A DNA stretch of 64,000 nucleotides from Laccaria trichodermophora (GCA_018417955.1 JACTVC010000037.1:62001-126000); one strand, 5' to 3'; positions 48,687 through 60,223 are shown, counted from the first letter of the stretch. A program made the numbers and translations. Notes: generated from the letters alone by a model not told the origin.

Positions 48687-49125
48687 GATCTAAGCGGCGA
48701 GGATCAAACCAACTGTCTTTCCGAAGGAAAATAAAGATAAACTTGAGCGGGAATGGTGGCTCAAAGATTGAGATCTCCAAAAGCAGTTGTTAAAGATGCT
48801 TGGGTGGTCTGTTGGTGGTCTGAGCAACACCCCGAAACCGGATAGCTGCGTCCAAGACACGTATCTAAGCGACTGACGGACGGGGCGAGGATTGAGGAAG
48901 GATTCACCTCAATACTAACCTAGCCGGCGTGCTGGAACTATTCGTTAGCCATGCCACGAATTAGAGGATTAGAAGGGTTGGACACTCACCACTAGCGAGA
49001 AAGAGTTGAGCGGAACAGCCATCTAGCGTTCCCAAGAGACCCCAAACGAGTAGTATATCCTAGAGAGAAATTTGAGCCAATAATCGAGACGCGCGAGAGG
49101 TTACTGATTAGCCAGCTAAGCTGGC
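48687..49125. other. Nothing recognised
   Basis: Short interval between two transposons, without coding signal. Confidence 0.35.
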
Positions 49126-49133
49126 GAAGGTAA

Positions 49134-51041
49134 CAAGGGGGCTCCGGCATTGAAAAAAAAGACCCGGGGTCGATTTTTTTTTTTCCTCAACTTTAGGTGG
49201 ACTAACTAACTACGTAATCAGGCACACGTCCAAATATGGTAATACTACGTCATCTGCGGCTTCTTTTCCCTCTTCCTTGAGCACACGTTGTGCAGACCCA
49301 GTTTCGAGGTTCCTGCTCAAGTGATACGCACTGCAGGTGGTACTGATAATAAAATGTAAGTAAGATCAAGTGTGACATGATGGAATTGAATAGTAAATAC
49401 CCATCGCATTTCACAGCCATTCTTTTTGCACAGCAAGGCACCCTCCGACGACGGCGCTACTACTAGACCACAAAGGCACTCGTTGAGCGTGTCACTTTCT
49501 GCCTGTCACGGAATCCTTTTTCGTTTCGATGGTCCAAAGTCATCGGAATTGTCAGGTTCAACTTCTGCGGCGATGGCAACTTGAACTTGAGGAACAAGCG
49601 AAACAGAAGCTTTACTACTTGCCTGAGATTGTGTCGCAGGTTCCATTTTCGTGTCATAGATTTGAAAATTGTTTGTGTGATTTGTGATAAGATGACTTTT
49701 GGTTGCATAAGCGTGTTTATGTACTTAGATACAGCCAAAACTACTGGTATTTGAACTCTATGACACTGAATAACATGCCTGGAGGTCCAGCTGGGTCCTG
49801 GTAAGTTGATACGACGTTCTACGACGATTTGTGACCTTAGTTGTCAAGGCTTCCAATTTTTTTTTTTGGGACCGACACCAAGGGGGTGGCGGAACGTGGA
49901 TCCCGAACACTGGCTGGGAGGGGGGGCGGTCCTGCCGAAGGCCGAAAAAAAAATAGTGACCTGATCGATTTTTGTCGCAGATTGAGCCTGAGCATCAGCC
50001 AATTGTCTGTTCTTCTTTCCTGAATGTGACTTACCACCTTAGCGCGTCATTTTTTTTTTTTTTTTTAATGTCAAATTATAGTCTATTGGGGCGAGGCCCC
50101 ATGTCAGACTTCACAACTTTGTAGACTACCTAAGGCCCCTAATGCCTTATACCTGACCCCCGTTGACTGTCCCCTGCACTGGTGAAGGCACGCCCGAGGC
50201 GTTCATTCCCCCACACAGCCCGGCACAGAAACGCCGTTTGGGAACACGTCGGTATGGTGAGCGGGGTAGTCTCGTATCCCTCTGCTTTTCTGATGCAGTC
50301 TGAATGTGGTGCGTTTCTTCTTCCAATAGCGCGTCATACCTCGTACTACTCCCGACTCCACCTTCAATGCCCTTGCATACTCCTATACACCATCAACGAT
50401 GACGCCAGCCAGGTAATTCCGACATCTGCAATTGTGAAGAGAGTGTAGGCCATCAGAACGCCCATCGAGGCCAGTGACTCGACGTGTAAATGATGAGGCG
50501 GGGGGCGATGGAACCTTTTTTCTCATTAAGTACTCGCCGCGTCTAGGCTGAATTTGAGGCTCCAAACAAGCTTCTAAAGCTTGTTCAAGGCCAATTTGAG
50601 GCTCTTGATGGCGAAAGCGTTGACAAAACCTCTTGATACGCCATGAATGAATTTTTTTACGTGACAATTTTGCAAGTAAATACGCTGTTAACAGTCTGGG
50701 AAACTCACTGTGTTTGCTCAGGTATGTTCCTCCGTGAAAACCAGAGTATCTTCAATTGTTATTTGAAAGTCACAGCCCGGGTTTGTGAGTTCTTGGTTTA
50801 GGTGGGGACGGTGCAGGATTTTTGAAATGCTGGACCGTGGGACAAAATAACATTTAATAAAACATTGGAACTTGGAAAACATACCTTATATAGTAAGAGG
50901 TGGAGGGGGGGAGGTCAGCCAAATCCACGAGAAAAAAATAGGGAGTGTTGGTACATTTTCCACGTTCCGCCACCCCCTTGACCGACACTTGGACTAACTA
51001 ACCAGGTTCCGGTCCGGCATTCTATTGCTGGAGCCCCCTTG
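49134..51041. mobile_element. hAT-type element, 1.9 kb, non-autonomous
   Basis: A perfect 8 bp target duplication GAAGGTAA flanks it (49126-49133 and 51042-51049). Termini are inverted: CAAGGGGGCTCCGGCATTG at the left and CAAGGGGGCTCCAGCAATAG on the reverse complement of the right. The motif GGACTAACTAAC is found near both ends. Inside is a 21 bp inverted repeat containing GGGGGTGGCGGAACGTGG (49880-49900 against 50960-50980) and a T17 tract. No transposase frame was found. CA..TG ends with an 8 bp duplication fit the hAT superfamily. Confidence 0.88.
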
Positions 51042-51049
51042 GAAGGTAA

Positions 51050-51902
51050 TGATGGCCGTCGAGGACAACGTTGCCGACGTTGATCAGAACATGTTGATCA
51101 ACGTTTGCTTCGTCATCACTCTTTCCACCATTGAGTCAACTGATAATACTACTGACCACCTTAGGAATCAGAATCGCCGCTATCGACGAGCCACGTCAAT
51201 TTACTATAAAAAGAAGGGGTATGAAGTGAGTATTTTGTCTGTCTAAACGTCCTCTCTCCGTTGAACGACTAGAGTAGCATCCCGACTTTTTTTTCTTCGA
51301 CAGGCCTCAAAGCTACTTAGAAACACCTTGTCGTTGGGATGGTATTCATTCGGGATGCAGTTGTGGATAGGATCGTAAAACTAGCAGACGGTGTACGTTT
51401 TGAAGGTGCATTAGTCCCCAACTCGTTTCTACCAACATTGACTAACCTCCGTCTTCAGAGGCGCGAATATGACACAACGGCGGGCGCTGTAGATGCCGTT
51501 TTCGACGCCTTGTTAGACTTTTCAGCGTAAACCCCTCGTTTCCTACACACCCTGTCGCCCTTGTCCCAATATTGCATACACGACGACTACGTTGCACCCA
51601 TACCCGCCCCTTGTGAGTCCGGGTGGTTTCGCCGAGGTACGCCCTCCTTTATCCATAGGATAAGCCTGACCCCACGTTTCGGTCAGCGTTTCGATCAGTA
51701 GGAAATGACCGTGACGATAGCGCGTCTTTCGAATGGCGGCACGACTTCATAGTCATTCAACTATCTACCTCATTCCTACCTAGTCTCCTTCCCTCCGGTG
51801 CCATCTTCTGCCATCGGTCCCTTGGGGCTTTCTATCCCCATGCAGGAAGTTGCCCTTCGCTTGTCTAAGGGTGTATACTCGGCACCGGTCTTGATACGAC
51901 GT
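51050..51902 (+). other. Possible degraded gene
   Basis: Plus-strand frames at 51025-51246 and 51339-51530 could be exons of one gene (MMAVEDNVADVDQNMLINVCFV, then VDRIVKLADGVRFEGALVPN..REYDTTAGAVDAVFDALLDFSA). The family is not recognised. The hAT element sits at its 5' side. Confidence 0.3.
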
Positions 51903-51911
51903 CTTGACGTC

Positions 51912-53745
51912 GGGCATATAGAAATCTGCGTGCCACTTGCGGTCACTTGCGGACCGCCTGTTCGCAGGTGACCGCAAGTGTCTTGCAGATAATCAAAAAG
52001 GATCACCAGTATCGCAGGTGTCTCGCAGATAGATAGTCTACTACAACATAGTACTTAGTAAATTTAAACTAAAGAAATGTAATCTTCACTTGAGAACTTA
52101 AGATGTGTGCCACTGCTATGCGATACGAGTCCGGAATACAGTGTTCAATTTTCTACACAAAAGTTTTAGTTCTTATTTACTCATGCTTACTCGCAAGTTG
52201 ACCGCAGGTGGCTCACAAACATCCATTTTGTGCGCAGATGCTCGCAAGTGTATCTTAAATGTGTCGCAGGTGTGTCGCAGATGTATGTCAAGTGTACCGC
52301 AAGCTGAACACAAGTTAGTGCTTGGAAGTCCAGTCCCAAGACTGCAAAAAGACTGCAACTGGACCGGACCAAGACTGCAAAAGACCGGACCTGCAGTCTT
52401 GGTCTTTCAGATTTGAGATCACAAGACCGCAAAAAGACCGGTTAACGTGGACCGGTCTTGTCGGTTGAGACCGGTTTTTTGTACCTACATAATAACCCTT
52501 CAAAACGCACCTAAGATCATATTTTTAGGCCAAAAACTGACAAAGATACATGCAAAACTGTAAAATATTTCGTGAAAATAGCAGATGTACCTTAGTATTT
52601 TTGTAGATACATCAATTCTCAACGGAATTTAACGTTCTTGCACTCGTTTAGAAGCTACGAAAAACGTCAATAAATCTACCGACGCACAATTGCAAATTTT
52701 AATACATATTTAGTCGAAAAACTGGTCTTGAACTGGTTGTAACCAGTTTGGACCAAGACTGGTCCAAAGACTGAAAAAGACTGCAGTCTTGGTCTTTTCC
52801 GGTCCTGGTCCGGTTTTTTGAGGTTTTAGGAATTGTGTGGACCGGTCTAGGTCTCGGTCTTTTCGTTTTGGGCCAAAAAACCGGACTGGACCGGACTTTC
52901 AAGCACTAACACAAGTGTATCACAGGTGGAAGGCTGATTGGATGCAGGACATCTTAGTCATTTCGTAGAGCAATATATGTTGCCAGTATAATTTATAAAT
53001 CCCATGAATGAAATGGTTTTGAAATTAGTGAATGTGAGGGAAACAACAGTGAAATATATAATGAATAGCCCAAGAATTTCCTTCAAATCCGTTGACACTG
53101 GTCTAATTGAGGAAATTGGGGGAAACACCGGAATCCAGGTTTTCTGGGGAAGTAGTCAGGAAATAAGGGGAGATTTTCGTCGATTTCCAAAGTTGGTTTT
53201 CCCTGATGTCCCTCGTTTGGTGTGGAATCAAGTTGGGATGGAAAGAAGAGAGCGAGTCTGAACAAGAGGTGTGACTCCATCACTCAATGGCAATGGCAGA
53301 CATTGGCTATTAAGCAACTATTGAGTCCTGAAGTCTCTGGAAAAAAACTCAACCACAATCACATCCAATAAAGAAGGAAAATAATGGTAAGAAGCTGGTG
53401 GCTGACTAGTCATAGCCTCAGACACTTCATTACTTGTACCTTTCTGCATAAAAATGTTCTTAGTACAGACCCATAGGTACAAACCAACAAATCCCAAAGA
53501 ATCAGAGAGATTCATATATGTTAAACTAGAAGGATAATTATGGTGCTCATTGAAGAAATATAAAAAAAATGAAATCTCAGCAAGGTGCGCTGATACTCGC
53601 AGATGCCTGCAGATACTCAGCTCACTAAGTTTAATTTTCACGCAACTGGATTGGTCTGCACGCAAGTGACTGCAGATACTTCTTTTCGTTTCGCAACTGG
53701 CATGCAACCTGTGTCTGCAGATGGCATGCAGATTTTCCTGTGCCC
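51912..53745. mobile_element. Second GGGC-ended MULE-like element with subterminal arrays
   Basis: Left terminus GGGCATATAGAAATCTGCGTGCC; reverse complement of the right terminus GGGCACAGGAAAATCTGCATGCC. The latter shares GGGCACAGGAAAAT with the terminus of the element at 45592, so they belong to one superfamily. Flanks are CTTGACGTC (51903-51911) and CTTGATGTT (53746-53754), a 9 bp duplication with two C-to-T differences. Arrays of CGCAAGTG/CGCAGGTG/CTGCAGAT occupy both subterminal zones. No transposase frame. The hAT MITE at 52316-52908 is inserted inside. Confidence 0.8.
52316..52908. mobile_element. Nested hAT-type MITE, 593 bp
   Basis: A perfect 8 bp duplication ACACAAGT flanks it (52308-52315 and 52909-52916). 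Left terminus TAGTGCTTGGAAGTCCAGTC; reverse complement of the right terminus TAGTGCTTGAAAGTCCGGTC. Both halves are packed with ACCGG, AGACTGCA and CCAAGACTG motifs in both orientations. No coding capacity. Confidence 0.9.
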
Positions 53746-53754
53746 CTTGATGTT

Positions 53755-55383
53755 GAATCAATGTGATCTCAAGCTCAAAGCCAACGTCGTCTCCAAGTTG
53801 TGTCTATCGGCTCATGATTCCCATGTCTATCTCTGCAACATAGTGGTTATCCAGCCGCATCACTGAGTGTGGCCACCACTATGGGTTCAGCTTCGAGTAT
53901 GATTTGTGACCAATGAGAAATGCAGGTTTGTGGTATTGGCTTCATTCAGGTTTCCACTGCATCAGTTGTTTAATGAATCATTTATACAGCATCACAGCAA
54001 TCGTACACATCAATGTAGTGACATGCTCCTTGATTCTTACTTTTGAAGTTGTTGCAAATCAGGTCTGATTTTAGCCTTCAATGATTTAGCACTTCGCATG
54101 AGACTCCTCTCAGTATGGTTATAAACCCATACCCCTTGACAGTCTGCTGATTGGAAACTTTAGTTGCTGTATCATCCTGACGGTCACATCCCGTGAATGT
54201 TGGGCTGATTTACATTTCGATCAAACTACCTCACTACTTCTCAGCATCTTCCACTATGACAATACACTACCTGGGCAAAATGATTGTCTGGTCATTTTTA
54301 GGACAAAGTTGGTGCTGTAACACAAGAACCAAACATTTTAAGAACTAAGCTCTGGTGTATGAGACATAGCTAAGGAGGTGTAGATTGTACATACCAAGTC
54401 TGGGGATGAACAAATGAAAACTCAGGATAAGGCAGGGCATTTACTGTGACAACTGCCAAAAATGGGATCTGACAAAATGGGAAATTATGAATGACTGCAA
54501 CCTATTGAAAGCAATTCACCATTTGAAGAAGAGATATTTTGAACACTGGATCTCCCTGCTATTGTCATAAGCCCCATAGAGTTTTTGATATATAAAATTC
54601 TATAGTCTTCCCAAAAAGGTAAATTTGAATTGATTCCCCTCTTTGGACATTTCCAGTTGCAGATATTGCCCAGGATTGATAGGCAAAAGTATCTATTGGC
54701 ATAGTATTGTACAGATACATAATTATTACCATTCTATGATCTGATCTGACCACATTCACAGGAATAAAGCATGCAAAGGCTAATTAAACTTCAACAAACT
54801 ATGAAAATAAAGAGACATATAGTCAATATGGTTCCCAGAAACCCTGCTTCCAAGGGGTTACAGTCAATATAGGTGTTCTGAAATGTCAATGCTAAGTGCT
54901 TCTACCTATCTCTTGAGTTTTGGGCACAGATGCTTCTCAAATGGCCTACAAAGCTCACTAAAGCATGACAGAGAGATTTCCAAATCAGGCCTAGAAAAGT
55001 CTGGAGGTCTCAGATCCAGGACCTCTGTTTGTTTCTTTGGGATAGTGTTGATGTGCCTGCAACATGGTGGATGTGTCAGTGTGATGCGAAACAAAAAACA
55101 AAACAAAAACAAAAGCTTTGGGGTAGGTCAGTCTTCTCAAAGTGAGTGAAGTAGAGTAGGCACAACCCCTAATAAAGGAGAATGTGTCTGAAGGAAAGAG
55201 TGAAGTGAGAGAGTGGTTGGGGACGTTTGCAAAGGTGATAAGTTTCGGATAAGTGGTGATGCAAATAATACAAGTGCACACGGCGTGCCACCTGGTATGT
55301 AGCAAATTGAGTTGCACAACTTGATTTGTTTCCACTGTCCTTTCATCCACCATCCACTCAATGCACCCAACTGCACAGGCTTG
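53755..55383. other. AT-rich stretch, no gene recognised
   Basis: Composition is flatter and more AT-rich than in the gene regions. No frame with a recognisable motif, and no terminal repeats found by eye. Confidence 0.35.
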
Positions 55384-55549
55384 CTATCTGTTAGTGTTGC
55401 TGAAGTTCAGTCCAGAAGTTCGGTTCAAACATGAACCCTCTGAACCAAACACAAAGTTCAGTTCGAGTTCAGGTTCAGGTTCGGGCTCCAGAAAATTTCT
55501 GGAGAACAGGTTTGGACTGAACTGAACCTCTGAACATTTAGCCACTGGG

Positions 55550-56331
55550 TGTTAGGGTACCTCTACTCTATCTCTATCTCTTGCCCTTTCATTCTCAGTC
55601 CTACATGGGCATTTCGCTTCTATTTTCTGTATTACTTGACTAGCTATTTGCAGTTAGTTGTATTCTGTCCTACTACTAACCTAGTAGTTGTATTCCGTCT
55701 CTATTCAACATAACATGTTTGTATTCTGTCTCTATTGAACTCGACGTGCTCACGGACGCGCACAATACGAATTGTATTCTTGTGATGCACGTTGTTTGGA
55801 TTGCAAGTACAATGTTTGGTTTACAAGTGAAACCAAACAGATCCTTCAATTGTTACAAACACAAGTAAAACCAAACACGTCCTTGTTTGGTTATCCCTTC
55901 TACCAGTAACAGTAAGGAATAGTGTAGCAAAGAGAAGAACGTTCTAGTAGCTGCTTCATAGTATCATGTTGTATTTAGATAAACTGAAATGCATGAAGTA
56001 GGATTCCATTCCTACTTTCACCCCCAAATTGATTGTACTTAAGTTTTAAGACTAAGTGTCATCTCAAGAGTGAATTGGTAAAGCTTTGTGCTATCAGTTA
56101 ACTCTGATCAATCCGTTAAGGCTACACGCTAATGTCTTGATCATTGATTGACCGAATTGTCTGACGACCGAGACTCTCACGCTCTGAGGAAAATTCCCGC
56201 TCTCAACGGCTTAGCACGCCTTCATGCTTCCAACTCTGTTAAATCATTTCATAGGTATGACTACGGGAGAATTCATTACTAACAACTTGTATTCATAGGA
56301 ATACACCAACGCAGAGTCACGTACTCTAACA
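55550..56331. mobile_element. Solo LTR, 782 bp
   Basis: Begins TGTTAGGGTAC and ends GTACTCTAACA, so the ends are inverted and of the TG..CA type. A perfect 5 bp target duplication CTGGG lies at 55545-55549 and 56332-56336. No second LTR or pol sequence adjoins it, which is the footprint of recombination between the two LTRs of a retrotransposon. Confidence 0.88.
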
Positions 56332-56637
56332 CTGGGGGGCCTACTTTCCCTCTGTTTTGGACATTTCTTTTGCAATTTTTTCATTCCAAACTACTGTGGT
56401 CTGTAACTACTACAGTATTTAAATGTAAAGTATCAACCCTTCATCTGGGTAATGGTTGACAGCCACATTTTAGGTCACTTTCCCACACGTGCACTTGTTG
56501 GGGTCTGTTGTATAATATCTATTTGGCTTATCAAACATGGTTTGTGCCACAGCATTGCATAAATAATCGAGTTTAAACAAGGTGTTTACTCAAGTCCAAT
56601 GAAAACCGACCAAGGCTAAGTTGCACGCGCACAACCA

Positions 56638-56665
56638 TAGTCGTGTGTCCGCTGACACACGACTA
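56638..56665. repeat. Perfect hairpin, 12 bp stem, 4 base loop
   Basis: TAGTCGTGTGTC, loop CGCT, GACACACGACTA. It lies 215 bp upstream of the Gag-like ORF of the tyrosine-recombinase retrotransposon, in what should be its 5' terminal region. Confidence 0.85.
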
Positions 56666-56752
56666 CTAAGAGCCACTGCTCCCAACTCACGCGATCCACG
56701 CCTGGATGCGCGCTACCAGGACTTGACATATTCTTAGATCAACCCCTCATGG

Positions 56753-56818
56753 TTGAGGAGTGAGATTGAGACGCCCCTTTCCACCAGGCTCTCGTCTTGA
56801 CATCTCACTCCTCAACCA
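56753..56818. repeat. Second hairpin, 16 bp stem
   Basis: GGTTGAGGAGTGAGAT and its exact reverse complement ATCTCACTCCTCAACC, separated by 34 bases that can pair further (GAGACG with CGTCTT). It sits immediately before the Gag-like ORF. Confidence 0.8.
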
Positions 56819-56879
56819 GTAACATACGTCTTTTTCGTCATATCAAATACAACGTATTCATCGTTCCTCACTTAAACTG

Positions 56880-58367
56880 ATGAGTGAAGATCATGCGAGA
56901 CTTTTTGCACAACCAATCCCAGGTAATGGGTCATCCGGGGCTCTGGGATTGAATGCAACTGGACCAGGTGAAGGACCAACCAACTCTCCTGCAGAGACTG
57001 CGCATACAAGGAGTAGCAGATCCACAAATCAGCCTGGAGACAGAACCAACGCTACTCGGCAGGATGAGACCCCCGACGGGAATGAATTCACCCCACGAAG
57101 AGATGAACCCTCCAGAGATAATGACGACAACCCTGACATCGAAGATGACACCGAACTCACCTCAGGGCAGAAACCTCAACTTGAAGAAGAATCCATCAAA
57201 TATATGGATGATGTCGTTGATAAATTCAGGAAAGGAGAAATCACGAAACTCAAAGCCTTATCAAACATCATATCGATCCTCGACTTCAACCCGTCAAGGA
57301 CCAATTGAGTGAAAGATGCGGCCGTTGAATTTTACGCCAAAACTCTTGATGAATACGCAGCTCTCTCTTCTTCAGCGTCTAAGCGAGGCAGACACGCCGA
57401 GGTCGGATTACAACCAGACCAAGTTCTGTCAGGACAACCTGAGCCAAGGAACGTCAATGCAGACCGAGCCATCGACGAACTCATCTCTCAGATCAGTAGA
57501 GATTCAAACAAATCAAAAAGGGGAAACTCCCTCCCAGGGTCTGACAATGAAGACGACACTGACGAGCCATCCAACAAGAAACGACGGGTCTTCGAATCCG
57601 AAATGCCTTGGTATAGCCGCGAGGCAGAAGCCAGGCGTAGCGGAGATAGAGATTGCGAGGAATCTCGACGACTCCTCCAACTCTTTGCTCGCGATTACAA
57701 AGTCGTCCGTCAATGGATCCAAAATTCAAGGACAGCACCCCTTGGTTTCCCCACTTCAGAATGGGACAACATCGTCAAAGGACAGGCTGTCAACCTTGAC
57801 GCCGTGTTCTCCTCACTGCACCATATATCCGCTCCTAAAGAGAACATTGGACGCGTGGGATCTACTGAAATATCCCTTGGAAGATCAGAGCCAGCAAAGA
57901 AGGTCCAAACGAGCGGCGAGTGGACTAGTGCCTGGAATGCCACCGTCAAAGCGATTAAATTCGCTTTCCCTCACCGTGAACAAGAACTCCGTGACTACGG
58001 TGAGTACATCGAGGGCCACTTCTCTGCCAAAATTGCATCCGCCCATCGCAAAATTATTCTCTACGACATCGCCATCCGAAACGAAGTTGGGGGCGGTCAA
58101 AATGCACTCCTCACGGATACTCACTGCTTCACAAGATTCTATTCGGCCATTCTCATGCCAGATGGGATTGAATCCGACCACATCAGATTGGGAAGCAAAC
58201 GATCCACTGGAAAAGCGACAAAGTCAGAAATTTGTAACCGCTTCAACTCAACAAATGGATGCAGAAATTCCGCAGACGATTGCAGATTCCGCCACGCTTG
58301 CAAACGATGCAAACGTTCAGGTCATGGCCAAAAGGATTGCGACGTCAAAGAGGGATCTAACGCATGA
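56880..58367 (+). pseudogene. Gag-like ORF of the YR retrotransposon, one in-frame stop
   Basis: A single frame from ATG 56880 to 58367, interrupted by TGA at 57306-57308. The upstream part is acidic and Asn/Asp-rich. The downstream part has a basic KKRR segment, a central helical region, and a C-terminal Cys/His cluster (ICNRFNSTNGCRN, DDCRFRHACKRCKRSGHGQKDC) that reads as CCCH plus knuckle-like zinc fingers. CGA to TGA by C-to-T change would explain the stop; read-through is a less likely alternative. Confidence 0.75.
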
Positions 58368-58506
58368 CCTACGACCGAAATATCTCAGGTATAATATTTG
58401 GGATGGGGTGAACATTTTTTCTCGTTCATCCGCTGACTGGACAGAAACCGCGATTCCACTACCCGGGATTCCTGCATCTGAGCTGTGCAATCCTATCGCC
58501 AGTCGA

Positions 58507-58569
58507 ACAATTCGAGAAAACCCTCATTTATTCGAGAAAACCCTCATTTATTCGAGAAAACCCTCATTT
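58507..58569. repeat. 20 bp unit repeated three times
   Basis: TTCGAGAAAACCCTCATTTA occurs three times in tandem, followed by TTCGA. Since 40 extra bases are not a multiple of three, the repeat shifts the frame of the reverse transcriptase ORF. Confidence 0.95.
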
Positions 58570-58612
58570 ATTCGACATCGTCACTCCTATTTTCGTTGAC
58601 CGATTCGAAGAG

Positions 58613-60223
58613 TTGCTCGAAACTCACCCAAACAAACCTTTTGTCAAGTCTGTATGCAAGGGACTCAGAGAGGGTTTCTGGCCTTGGGCCAATACTCACT
58701 TTGGCGAATATCCTGATACGCTTGATCTGTCTTTGCCCGAACCTGACAACCCTGACGAAGCCCAGTTCCTCAGAGACCAACACGATCACGAGATCTTCAA
58801 AGGGCATTTCTCCGAATCGTTTGGAGACCAACTCCTGCCCGGCATGTACTGCATGCCCGTTTTCGCTGTCCCTAAACCTCACTCCACTGATCTGAGAATG
58901 GTGACTGATCAGAGCGCAGGGAAATTCTCCCTCAACAGTATGATCCCTCATGAAGACATTATCGGATACCCGCTCGATAATTTACAACACTTGGGGCAAT
59001 TTCTTCTCTCCATGCATGAGCGCTCTCCTCACTCACCTTGCGTACTCTTCAAATCTGATGTAGCAGAGGCTTACCGTTTGCTCCCAGTCCACCCTTACTG
59101 GCAGATCAAACAGGTTAATCGAATCGGCGGATCCCTACATGTCGACAGGAATACCGCCTTTGGTGGTCGCGGTTCAGGTTGCAATTGGATCGCTTTCATG
59201 TCTTTGGTGTCATGGATCGCCAAGAAGAAAAGGGCCATTGAGCTCCTGGGTACGTACTCAGACGACTCGTTTGGCCCAGAGCTTTCTTCAAATGTGACAT
59301 GGTACCAACCTTACCGCAAATTCATGCCCACAAACCAAGTTAAACTACTCGAATTATGGGATGAAATCAACTTACCCCACAAAGAGAGTAAGCAAAGCTT
59401 CGGTTCGCTGCTAACCATCATTGGGATAGAAGTGGATGCCAACACACTCTCCATGACCATGCCATCTGACACCCTACAGCAATTGATCACTGCTATTCGC
59501 GAGTTCATCTCCACCAAACACAAATTCACCCTCCGTGAATGGCAGAGACTGGCAGGTTGGATCAACTGGAGTTTCAACGTCTTCCCTTTGCTCAGACCAG
59601 CACTGAATAATTTTTATGCGAAGATAGGTGGCAAATCGGCCCCAAATCAAATTGTCAGAGTCAACAATGCCGTCCGTGCTGATCTTGAATGGGCTGCAAA
59701 CCACCTCGAACATGACAGCGGTGTTCGACTAATCCATCAAATTTATTGGAACGCTGATTCTGCCGACATTACACTGTTCTGTGATGCCTGTCTACAAGGG
59801 ATGGGTTTTTGGTTGCCTGACAATTGCGTCGGCTTCTATTCACCCACTCCGGACGACACCACAGATGAGCACATCTTCTTTTTGGAAGCCTTATGTGTCC
59901 TATCCGCACTCCGCCACATCACTGACGTCCTCCATGTATCTCCAGCAACGAAAATCCTTATCTACACCGATAACGACAACACCGTTGCGATTTTTAACAC
60001 ACTGAGATGCCTCCCCCACTATAATCCTATCCTCATAAATGCAGCTGACGCATACATCTACTGCAACATACAGCTCCGAGTCCTCCACATCGCCGGAGAA
60101 CTCAATTGCATCGCGGACGCCATCTCCAGACACAACTTTGATTTAGCACGGCAGTACGTCCCCAACCTCATTATTTCACCTTTTCTACCCCCTCAATTAC
60201 CGCTGGGGGCTCCCAAAAAATGA
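58613..60223 (+). CDS. Reverse transcriptase-RNase H polyprotein of the YR retrotransposon
   Basis: The 536-residue open frame from Met 58613 holds the whole catalytic core. Motif A is KSDVAEAYRLLPVHP (near residue 149) and the catalytic YSDD box is at 215-218. A TVxG-like GSLLTIIGIEVD follows, then an RNase H domain with the acidic residues in LFCDAC (391), FFLEAL (425) and YTDNDN (453), and HIAGELNCIADAISR near the C-terminus. The original start lay further upstream: frame 1 to 58569 encodes YLRYNIWDGVNIF and RENPHLF, which would join DIVTPIFVDRFEELL if only one 20 bp unit were present. The stop overlaps the next start (ATGA, 60220-60223), suggesting coupled reinitiation. Confidence 0.88.
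   Translation: MLETHPNKPFVKSVCKGLREGFWPWANTHFGEYPDTLDLSLPEPDNPDEAQFLRDQHDHEIFKGHFSESFGDQLLPGMYCMPVFAVPKPHSTDLRMVTDQSAGKFSLNSMIPHEDIIGYPLDNLQHLGQFLLSMHERSPHSPCVLFKSDVAEAYRLLPVHPYWQIKQVNRIGGSLHVDRNTAFGGRGSGCNWIAFMSLVSWIAKKKRAIELLGTYSDDSFGPELSSNVTWYQPYRKFMPTNQVKLLELWDEINLPHKESKQSFGSLLTIIGIEVDANTLSMTMPSDTLQQLITAIREFISTKHKFTLREWQRLAGWINWSFNVFPLLRPALNNFYAKIGGKSAPNQIVRVNNAVRADLEWAANHLEHDSGVRLIHQIYWNADSADITLFCDACLQGMGFWLPDNCVGFYSPTPDDTTDEHIFFLEALCVLSALRHITDVLHVSPATKILIYTDNDNTVAIFNTLRCLPHYNPILINAADAYIYCNIQLRVLHIAGELNCIADAISRHNFDLARQYVPNLIISPFLPPQLPLGAPKK

Noticed and set aside
57316..58599. A 427-codon frame overlapping the Gag-like ORF
   Set aside because: Most of it is the shadow of the Gag frame; only its last part (after about 58370) is real and encodes the start of the reverse transcriptase polyprotein.
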